Below are positions 57,495-64,000 of a stretch of DNA of 64,000 nucleotides, piece by piece. The stretch covers positions 186,001 to 250,000 of the forward strand of contig NZ_SWJE01000009.1 in assembly GCF_005144415.1 (NCBI RefSeq). Direction: 5' to 3'. The notes below the pieces were generated by a model. That model saw only the letters and a list, made by a program, of their open reading frames with translations. It had not been told where the DNA came from and did not search any database. The stretch is from Trinickia terrae (GTDB lineage Bacteria; Pseudomonadota; Gammaproteobacteria; Burkholderiales; Burkholderiaceae). Positions within the stretch are counted from its first letter, which is position 1. Each line of letters opens with the position of its first letter. The position numbers were made by a program, and so were the translations under genes.

Positions 57495-58582
57495 TGACCG
57501 TTTGCGCGCCAACCGTCCAAATCGACGATAACAACATGGTGGATACGTGCTGGCGCCTCGAGTGGGCGCATGGGTCGCTCGCGGTGTATGCGCGGGGCGG
57601 CATGCTTGGCGATGTGGTGCTGCGGCATGGTGGCGGGCATGTCGTTCGTCCGTTCTACGAGGTGCCGTGGCTGCGTGATGGCAGTGCGGAGCCCGACGGG
57701 TTGCTCGGGCACATGCGCAACGAATTTGCGTGCGTGCCGTTTGGCGTGCCTTATGCGGAGGATGCCGTGGTTGATGAATGGCGCCCGAGCTTGAGCGCGC
57801 CTGTGAGCGGCTACGATCCCGAACTCGACGCAAGCGATGATTTGCTGCATGGCTATGGCTGCGTGGGCGATTGGACGCTCGTGCAGCAGACGAGCCATGC
57901 CATCGAGATTGCGCTGTCATATCCGGAGACTTCGGCGATTGAGCGCGTTGTGCGCAGGATCGCTGTTGATCCCGCTAGTCCGACGATCGACTTCACCGTG
58001 ACGGTCGAGGCGCGGCGCAAGACCCGGCGTCCGATCGGATTGCATCCGAATCTGGCGTTGCCGTCGGTCGCAGGTGCGTTTCGGATCGATCCGGGTGAGT
58101 TCGAGTTTGGCGTTGTGCATCCGGGCGGCCCTGAGCCTGGGGTCTCGCGGGGCGTGCCTGGAGCTGTGTTCCGCGCGCTAGATGAGGTGCCCGTGCGTGT
58201 CGGCGGCACTGCGGCGTTCGATCGGTTGCCGTTCTCGCACGACACCGAGGAAATTATTCAGCTTTGTGGTGTGGATGGGCGCGTCGTGCTCACCGATGAG
58301 GCTTCGCGCGTCGCGTATCGCCTCAGTTGGGACGCGGCGGTGCTGCCTTCGCTGCTGCTGTGGATCAGCAATCGCGGCCGTCAATACAGCCCGTGGAGCG
58401 GACGCAATCTGTGCGTCGGCGTCGAGCCGGTCGCTGCGGCGTTCGAGCTCGGCTGCCGCACCTCGCTCGCGAATAATCCGATCAACGCACGCGGGATCGC
58501 CACGGCGGTAGAGCTCGATCCGCAGCGGCCCCTGTCGATTGCTTACCGCTTAGAAATGCTTTCCGGCCAGTCGATTGCCTGA
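57494..58582 (+). CDS. Aldose 1-epimerase family protein
   Basis: The protein has 362 residues and a galactose-mutarotase-like beta-sandwich: Gly-Leu-His-Pro-Asn-Leu-Ala holds the family histidine, and a late Gly-Val-Glu-Pro-Val holds the acidic residue. Mutarotases interconvert anomers of hexoses or hexose phosphates, which fits its place directly after zwf. The wording is unlike GalM, so the substrate could differ. It ends the ROK-controlled operon. Its codons use more G/T third positions than the ABC genes. Confidence 0.75.
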   Translation: MTVCAPTVQIDDNNMVDTCWRLEWAHGSLAVYARGGMLGDVVLRHGGGHVVRPFYEVPWLRDGSAEPDGLLGHMRNEFACVPFGVPYAEDAVVDEWRPSLSAPVSGYDPELDASDDLLHGYGCVGDWTLVQQTSHAIEIALSYPETSAIERVVRRIAVDPASPTIDFTVTVEARRKTRRPIGLHPNLALPSVAGAFRIDPGEFEFGVVHPGGPEPGVSRGVPGAVFRALDEVPVRVGGTAAFDRLPFSHDTEEIIQLCGVDGRVVLTDEASRVAYRLSWDAAVLPSLLLWISNRGRQYSPWSGRNLCVGVEPVAAAFELGCRTSLANNPINARGIATAVELDPQRPLSIAYRLEMLSGQSIA

Positions 58583-58685
58583 TCCGATACGACGGAAACC
58601 GGCGCGAATAAACGGGAGTCCCCGGCACTAGCTTCACGCGCCAGACGATGCTTCGGCGAGAACTTCACCCACCACAGCCGTCCCC

Positions 58686-59435
58686 CTACCCCTTCTTCTT
58701 CCGCCCCGTCTTAACGGAGCCCGCCTCCCTCGCCTCACGCTCCGCACTCCACATCTCCAGCAACGCCCGCGTTTGCGCACGCACGGTGCTCTTGAGCAAC
58801 TCCCCCTTCTCCGCATCGATCTCGCTCCAGCCGAGCAAGCTCAGCGTCGAGCGCGGCGACATATGGAACAGCATCAACTGCCCAAATAGGCTCAGCATGC
58901 GAATCCGCGTCAGCGAATCGTCCGGCGCGGTGCCCCCGATCCTGCCGATCAGCTCCGAGCTGACCCGATTCAACGGCCCGCGCACGCGCGTCTGGATGAT
59001 CTCGGAGGCGATCGGCGGCTCCTGCCCCGCCTGCTCGCGCAAGAAGAACAGACGGTGGCTCAGGCTCTTCGGCTGCATGAATATCTTGTCGGCAATCGTT
59101 TCCTGAATGGCGATGAACGCGTCGATCAGCGCCGCGGTCCCGGCCTCGCTTTCGAGCCTCGCCTCCGCACGCAGCACGACCGGCTCGAACCGGACCCAGA
59201 CCTCGTCGGCGAAGAACTCGGCGCAGGCGCGGTAGACCCCTTCCTTGTTCTCGAAGTAGTACTGCAGCGCGGGCGCGTTGACGCCTGCGCGCGCCGCGAT
59301 GTCGCGCGTCGAGGCGGCCTCGAAGCCGCGCTCGCCGAACACGTCGATCGCCGCGGCGATGATGCGCATGCGGGTCTCTTGACCGCGCGCGTAGCCGCCT
59401 TCCGCAGGCCGGCGAGGACGCTTGATTTCGCTCAT
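58686..59435 (-). CDS. TetR-family regulator (CerR/DUF1956 type)
   Basis: The protein has 249 residues. The N-terminal HTH (Thr-Arg-Asp-Ile-Ala-Ala-Arg-Ala-Gly-Val-Asn-Ala-Pro-Ala-Leu-Gln-Tyr-Tyr-Phe-Glu-Asn-Lys-Glu) is typical, and the C-terminal domain with Gln-Pro-Lys-Ser-Leu-Ser-His-Arg-Leu-Phe-Phe-Leu is of the CerR type. It is divergent from the efflux operon (136 bases between starts) and should repress it and itself. Candidate operators are at 59461-59477 and 59523-59534. Confidence 0.9.
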   Translation of the reverse strand: MSEIKRPRRPAEGGYARGQETRMRIIAAAIDVFGERGFEAASTRDIAARAGVNAPALQYYFENKEGVYRACAEFFADEVWVRFEPVVLRAEARLESEAGTAALIDAFIAIQETIADKIFMQPKSLSHRLFFLREQAGQEPPIASEIIQTRVRGPLNRVSSELIGRIGGTAPDDSLTRIRMLSLFGQLMLFHMSPRSTLSLLGWSEIDAEKGELLKSTVRAQTRALLEMWSAEREAREAGSVKTGRKKKG

Positions 59436-59460
59436 TGACTGGACTTCCCTCGTTCAAATC

Positions 59461-59477
59461 CGGCATGCCGCATGCCG
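59461..59477. promoter_or_regulatory. Dyad near the TetR start
   Basis: CGGCATG-CCG-CATGCCG is a perfect 7-bp dyad 25 bases upstream of the TetR start, a possible autoregulatory site. Confidence 0.4.
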
Positions 59478-59510
59478 CCATCCCAATTCCTTACCGCGAA
59501 AATATATCAC

Positions 59511-59539
59511 TTGACACATTTTTTCCAACTGGAATAAAT
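59511..59539 (+). promoter_or_regulatory. Efflux operon promoter with operator in the spacer
   Basis: TTGACA (59511-59516) and ATAAAT (59534-59539) are 17 bases apart. The spacer holds the dyad TTCCA-AC-TGGAA (59523-59534), well placed for repression by the TetR protein. Confidence 0.6.
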
Positions 59540-59571
59540 TGTGCGCGCTTCGCATTATTGAGGTAGATCCC

Positions 59572-60729
59572 ATGTCCACGACCACAGAGGCGCCGCCGCG
59601 CAGCGACCTTTCGCAAGACAAGAAGGCCACGGCGAGTGCGCCGGGGCCGCAGCGTTCCGGCAAGCGGCGCACCTGGCTCATCGCCGCGGGTCTCGTCGCG
59701 CTGATCGCGGGTGCGATTTGGCTCGCGCACTGGTGGACCGTCGGCCGCTTCATCGAAAGCACCGACGACGCCTATCTCCAGGCCGACAGCGTCACGATCG
59801 CGCCGAAGGTCGGCGGCTACGTCACCGATGTGTTCGTCGCGGACAACCAGGCCGTGAAGGCCGGCGCCCCGCTCGCGCGGCTCGACAGCCGGCAGTATCA
59901 GGCGTCGCTCGACCAGGCCGAGGCGACCATCGATGCGCGCGAGGCCGACATCCAGCGCGCGCAGGCCGAAATCCAGCAGCAGCAGGCGAACGTTGCGCAA
60001 GCGAAGGCGCAGGAGCAGGTCGCGCGGCTCGCCGCGCAGCACGCCGAGGACGACGTCAAGCGCTATGCGCCGCTCGCCGCGACCGGCGCCGAAACGGGCG
60101 AGCGGCTCGCGAGCCTCGTCAACACGCGCGATCAGGCGCGCGCGACGCTCGCCGCGAACACCGCCGCCGTCGCCGCCGCGCAGACGCAGATCGGCGCGAC
60201 GACCGCGCAGATCGCGCAAGCCCGCGCCCAGCTCGAAGCCGCGCGCGCCAGCATCCGCCAGGCGCGCCTCGACTTGCACGACACGACGCTCTACAGCCCG
60301 CTCGCGGGCCGTGTCGGCGATCGCTCGGTGCGGGTCGGGCAATTCGTGCAGCCGGGCACGCGCCTCATGACCGTGGTGCCCGTGCAAAGCACGTATCTCC
60401 AGGCGAACTTCAAGGAAACGCAGGTCGGCCGCATGCGCATCGGCCAGCCCGCGACGCTGCACGTCGATGCGCTGCCGGGCGTCGCGCTGCATGGCGTCGT
60501 CGACAGCTTCTCGCCGGGCACCGGCGCGCAGTTCGCGCTGCTGCCGCCCGAGAACGCCACCGGCAACTTCACGAAGATCGTGCAGCGCGTGCCGGTGCGC
60601 ATTCGCCTCGAGACCGGGCCCGAGACGCGCAGCGTGCTGGTGCCGGGCCTGTCGGTGACGGTGGACGTCGACACCCGTTCGGCGCGCGCGAACGACGCGC
60701 GCATCGCCGCCGAGAACGCGCATGGCTGA
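59572..60729 (+). CDS. EmrA-type membrane-fusion (HlyD family) protein
   Basis: The protein has 385 residues. One membrane anchor (about 36-56) is followed by Ser-Thr-Asp-Asp-Ala-Tyr-Leu-Gln-Ala-Asp, the EmrA signature, a split lipoyl domain and a long Gln/Ala-rich coiled-coil hairpin (about 105-220) that docks to the outer-membrane channel. It links the inner-membrane pump encoded next to the channel encoded third. It overlaps the pump gene by eight bases. Confidence 0.92.
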   Translation: MSTTTEAPPRSDLSQDKKATASAPGPQRSGKRRTWLIAAGLVALIAGAIWLAHWWTVGRFIESTDDAYLQADSVTIAPKVGGYVTDVFVADNQAVKAGAPLARLDSRQYQASLDQAEATIDAREADIQRAQAEIQQQQANVAQAKAQEQVARLAAQHAEDDVKRYAPLAATGAETGERLASLVNTRDQARATLAANTAAVAAAQTQIGATTAQIAQARAQLEAARASIRQARLDLHDTTLYSPLAGRVGDRSVRVGQFVQPGTRLMTVVPVQSTYLQANFKETQVGRMRIGQPATLHVDALPGVALHGVVDSFSPGTGAQFALLPPENATGNFTKIVQRVPVRIRLETGPETRSVLVPGLSVTVDVDTRSARANDARIAAENAHG

Positions 60730-62326
60730 CACGCCTTCAACGCCGCACAGCGGCGCCCCCGGCGCCGGGCATGGCGAACGCGCGAGCGCGGCCGATTGGA
60801 TCGCGGTCGCCGCGGGCGCGCTCGGCGCGCTGATGGCGACGCTCGACATCTCGATCACGAACTCCGCGCTGCCGCAGATCCAGGGCGAAATCGGCGCGAC
60901 CGGCACCGAGGGCACCTGGATCTCGACCGGCTACCTGATGTCGGAGATCGTGATGATCCCGCTCGCGGCGTGGCTCACGCGCGTGTTCGGGCTGCGCAAC
61001 TTCCTGCTCGCCAACGCGACGCTGTTCATCCTGTTCTCGATGATGTGCGGCTTCTCGCACTCGCTGCCAGTGATGATCATCGGCCGCATCGGCCAGGGCT
61101 TCACGGGCGGCGCGATGATCCCGACCGCGCAGACCATCATCCGCACGCGCCTGCCCCGCTCGCAGATGCCGATCGGCATGACCGTGTTCGGCCTCATCGT
61201 CCTGCTCGGGCCGCTGCTCGGCCCCGTGGTCGGCGGCTGGCTCGCGGAGAACATCTCGTGGTCGTGGTGCTTCTTCATCAACCTGCCGGTGTCCGTCGCG
61301 CTGATTGCGCTGCTGATCGCGGGCCTGCCCGCCGACAAGCCGCATTGGCACGACTTCATCAACGCCGACTGGATCGGCATCGTGGGGCTCTCGATCGGCT
61401 TGAGCTCGCTCACGGTCGTGCTCGAGGAAGGTCAACGCAAGCAGTGGTTCGAGTCGAGCGAGATCGTCTGGCTCAGCGTGATCACCGCGCTCGGCTTCGT
61501 GCTGATCGGCATCTCGCAGTTCGTCGCGAAGAAGCCGATCATGCGCCTCTCGCTGTTGCGCAACCTGCGCTACGCGAGCGTCATCGTGATCGTGTTCGCG
61601 GTCGGCGCGGGGCTGTATTGCGTCGCGTATCTGGTGCCGCAGTTCCTGAGCCTGATCGCGGGCTACAACGCGGAGCAGTCGGGCGCCGTCATGCTGCTCT
61701 CCGGCGTGCCCGCCTTCCTGATGATGCCGCTCCTGCCGCGCCTGCTCGGCAAGTTCGATTTCCGCGTGCTCGTGATCGCAGGCCTCCTCTGCTTCGCGGG
61801 CAGCTGCCTGCTCGACATCGGCCTCACCGCTCAAAGCGTCGGCCACGACTTCGTCTGGTCGCAGCTCCTGCGCGGCGCCGGCCAGATGCTCGCGATGATG
61901 CCGCTCAACCAGGCGTCGATGGCGGCGGTGTCGCGCGAGGAGTCGGGCGACGCCGCGGGGCTCTACAACATGGCCCGCAACCTGGGCGGCTCGGTCGGGC
62001 TCGCGATCATCGGCACGATCATCGACCGGCGCAACACCTTCCACGACGCGGCGATCCGCGAATCACTCTCCGCCAACTCGGTGCTCGGCCAGGAGCGCAT
62101 CGCCGCCAACACCGCGAGCGGGTTCGCGCAGACGGGCGACATGGCCTACGCGAAGCTGCGCGCGCTCGGCCAGCTCGCCGCGCAGATCCAGCAGCAAGCC
62201 GCCGTCATCACGTTTTCGGAGACGTTCTACGTGCTCGCGATCGCGCTCGTCGCGTGCATTCCGCTCGCGCTGCTGCTCAAGACGCCCGTCAGCCAAGCGG
62301 GCGGTGCACAGTCGTCCGGTCACTGA
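60722..62326 (+). CDS. EmrB-type DHA2 multidrug efflux MFS transporter
   Basis: The protein has 534 residues and 14 predicted helices. Motif Leu-Asp-Ile-Ser-Ile-Thr-Asn-Ser-Ala-Leu-Pro-Gln-Ile in helix one and Gly-Arg-Ile-Gly-Gln-Gly-Phe-Thr-Gly-Gly in helix four are typical of the DHA2 drug:proton antiporters. It expels hydrophobic or amphipathic compounds with the EmrA-type adaptor. The substrate range cannot be predicted from sequence. Confidence 0.92.
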   Translation: MADTPSTPHSGAPGAGHGERASAADWIAVAAGALGALMATLDISITNSALPQIQGEIGATGTEGTWISTGYLMSEIVMIPLAAWLTRVFGLRNFLLANATLFILFSMMCGFSHSLPVMIIGRIGQGFTGGAMIPTAQTIIRTRLPRSQMPIGMTVFGLIVLLGPLLGPVVGGWLAENISWSWCFFINLPVSVALIALLIAGLPADKPHWHDFINADWIGIVGLSIGLSSLTVVLEEGQRKQWFESSEIVWLSVITALGFVLIGISQFVAKKPIMRLSLLRNLRYASVIVIVFAVGAGLYCVAYLVPQFLSLIAGYNAEQSGAVMLLSGVPAFLMMPLLPRLLGKFDFRVLVIAGLLCFAGSCLLDIGLTAQSVGHDFVWSQLLRGAGQMLAMMPLNQASMAAVSREESGDAAGLYNMARNLGGSVGLAIIGTIIDRRNTFHDAAIRESLSANSVLGQERIAANTASGFAQTGDMAYAKLRALGQLAAQIQQQAAVITFSETFYVLAIALVACIPLALLLKTPVSQAGGAQSSGH

Positions 62327-62373
62327 CGCCTTCGATGCCGATCGACTCCCGCCCTGCCTTCACATTCACGACG

Positions 62374-63840
62374 ATGCCGCTTCGCCGCTCTTCCCAGCTC
62401 CTTTCTCCCTTGCCGCTTGCGCTCTTTGCGGCATGGGCGCTGTCCGCATGCACGGTCGGCCCGGACTATCGCGGCGCGCCGCCTGTTGCGGCGAGCGCCG
62501 TGCAGGCCGGCGCGTTCGTGCGCACCCCGGCTACGGGCACGACGGCGGCGCCCGCGCCGAGCGCATGGTGGCGCGCGCTCGACGACGCGCAGCTCGACAC
62601 GCTGATCGCCGCGGCGCTCACGCACAATCCCGACCTTCACGCGGCGCAGGCGCGGCTGCGCGAGGCGCGCGCGCAACTGCGGCAAAAAGAGGCCAACGAA
62701 CTGCCGAAAACCTCGGCGACGGTCGCGGCGCTGCGCACGCGCGAGCCGAACCTCAGCTCGCTGCTCTCGGGCTCGTCGCAGAGTTCCAGCGGCGGCGGTC
62801 CGCTCCAGCTTTACGCGGCCGCTTTCGACGCTTCGTGGGAAATCGACCTGTTCGGCGGCAAGCGGCGCGCGGTCGAAGCAGCGTCGGACGAAGCCGATGC
62901 CGTCGACGCCGATCTCGCCGATACGCAAGTCTCGCTCGCGGCGGAGGTCGCGCAGGCCTATATCGACCTGCGCGACGTGCAGCAGCGGCTCGCGCTCGGC
63001 ACGCGCTCGGCCGACCTGCAACAGCAGATGCTCACGCTCACCGAAGCGCGCCGCGCGCGCGGCACGGCGGCCGAGGTCGACGTCGAGCGGCTGCGCGGCC
63101 AGGTCGAAACCACGCGCGCGGCGCTCGTGCCGCTCGCGGCGCAGATCGCCGATGCGCTCGACCGCCTCGCCGTGCTGACCGGCCAGCCGCCCGGAGCGCT
63201 CGACGCCGAGCTGGCCGGGCCGCGGCCGCTGCCCGCCTTGCCCGCGCAGACGCCCATCGGCAACCCCACGGCGCTGCTGCAGCAGCGCCCCGACATCCGC
63301 GCGGCCGAGCGGCGCCTCGCGTCGAGCAATGCGCAGATCGGCGAGCACATCGCGGACTATTTTCCGAAGCTCACGCTCATGGGGGAGTTGGGGTTCACGG
63401 CCGCCAATCCGGGCCATCTGACGCGCAAGCAGAACTTCTCGTGGATCGGCGCGCCGTATCTGCAATGGAACGCGCTCGATTTCGGACGCACGGCCGCCAG
63501 CGTGCGCGGCGCCGAGGCCTCGCGCGACGAGGCCGGCGCGAAATACGAGCAGGCGGTGCTGACCGCGCTGCAGGACGCGAACGGCGCGTTGTCGCGCTAT
63601 GGGCATCAGCGCGAGCACGTGGTCCGGCTCGAGCAGGTGCAGGTCTCGGCGGACCACGCCGCCGCGCTGATGCAGCAGCGCTATGCAGCCGGCGTGGCGA
63701 CGCTGATCGATTTGCTCGATACGCAGCGCACGCAGTTTTCGGCGCAGCAGGATGTCGTCGCGGGCCAAGCGGAGTTGCTCAAGGATTTTGTGTCGCTGCA
63801 GAAAAGCCTTGGGCTTGGATGGCAGGCGCAGGCGGGTTGA
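62374..63840 (+). CDS. Outer-membrane efflux lipoprotein (NodT/OprM family)
   Basis: The protein has 488 residues from ATG 62374, which gives a 25-residue lipoprotein signal ending Leu-Ser-Ala-Cys (acylated Cys). ATG 62335 would add 13 residues and neither start has a clear ribosome site. The mature protein has two TolC-like repeats (Trp-Trp ... Leu-Asp-Thr-Leu-Ile-Ala-Ala-Ala-Leu-Thr-His-Asn-Pro-Asp; Asp-Phe-Gly-Arg-Thr). It completes the tripartite pump with the two preceding genes. The last 160 bases of the window show nothing further. Confidence 0.88.
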   Translation: MPLRRSSQLLSPLPLALFAAWALSACTVGPDYRGAPPVAASAVQAGAFVRTPATGTTAAPAPSAWWRALDDAQLDTLIAAALTHNPDLHAAQARLREARAQLRQKEANELPKTSATVAALRTREPNLSSLLSGSSQSSSGGGPLQLYAAAFDASWEIDLFGGKRRAVEAASDEADAVDADLADTQVSLAAEVAQAYIDLRDVQQRLALGTRSADLQQQMLTLTEARRARGTAAEVDVERLRGQVETTRAALVPLAAQIADALDRLAVLTGQPPGALDAELAGPRPLPALPAQTPIGNPTALLQQRPDIRAAERRLASSNAQIGEHIADYFPKLTLMGELGFTAANPGHLTRKQNFSWIGAPYLQWNALDFGRTAASVRGAEASRDEAGAKYEQAVLTALQDANGALSRYGHQREHVVRLEQVQVSADHAAALMQQRYAAGVATLIDLLDTQRTQFSAQQDVVAGQAELLKDFVSLQKSLGLGWQAQAG

Positions 63841-64000
63841 CGCGACCGGCGGGCGCGCCTTGCGCCCTCTCTCGCTCGCGCAATCCTGTGAAGATATCGA
63901 GCGAAAAACGCGTGACTCCACCGCATTCGCGCCTCATTCATGTGCCAGTCGTGCGCACGGTCCCGGCATTCGTCGCACAAATGCGCGCCGCAAAGCGTCA

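Noticed and set aside
60796-63840. 1014-codon open frame spanning the efflux pump and outer-membrane genes
   Set aside because: Only the part from 62335/62374 is the outer-membrane lipoprotein. The first 500 codons are an Arg-rich shadow of the EmrB-type gene in another frame.

Overview
The window looks like chromosomal DNA of a Burkholderiales betaproteobacterium of the Burkholderia/Paraburkholderia/Trinickia type. The reasons are high GC, OmpC-type porins ending in aromatic residues, compact operons with ATGA overlaps, LysR/AraC/ROK/TetR regulators, and a filamentous-phage-like element at a Ralstonia-like dif site. I saw no rRNA, tRNA or CRISPR array. All assignments come from reading the sequence; no database search was possible.

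Layout. 1-5200: the end of a glycan cluster (GT4 tail, PIG-L deacetylase, GT2, a DegT-family aminotransferase close to aminocyclitol-forming enzymes, GT9, UDP-GlcNAc 2-epimerase-like). 5201-9610: AT-richer accessory DNA with hairpin repeats, a broken VapC gene, a HUH replication protein interrupted upstream by an in-frame TAG, an MqsRA-like toxin-antitoxin pair under a perfect operator, an HTH gene, and two inverted dif-like sites. 9611-20715: an eight-gene beta-oxidation operon on the minus strand (histidine phosphatase, ACAD11-type kinase, acyl-CoA dehydrogenase, FadB-type enzyme, thiolase, second acyl-CoA dehydrogenase, two SDRs) with a divergent LysR regulator. 20826-24070: porin, chemoreceptor and a small helical protein. 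24451-29042: a tauA remnant, then acyl-CoA ligase, MFS transporter and porin. 29137-35634: a sulfite-oxidase-like molybdoenzyme, epoxide hydrolase, MaoC protein, two MDR oxidoreductases and an AraC regulator.

35777-49265 is the most coherent block: a sigma-54 activator, a TonB-dependent receptor, pqqABCDE, a periplasmic-binding/cytochrome c fusion, a PQQ alcohol dehydrogenase with the Asp-Tyr-Asp signature of lanthanide-dependent enzymes, and tonB-exbB-exbD. Five GG-N10-GC sigma-54 promoters stand before the regulator, the receptor, pqqA, the dehydrogenase and tonB. Pairs of related 19-bp elements lie between the divergent promoters, so the locus reads as one regulon that makes the cofactor, the enzyme, its electron acceptor and an energised outer-membrane import route.

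49401-58582: a ROK-regulated sugar operon (ABC importer, pgi, zwf, epimerase-like protein) feeding glucose-6-phosphate oxidation. 58686-63840: a TetR repressor and a divergent EmrA-EmrB-OprM-type tripartite efflux operon with a likely operator inside the promoter.
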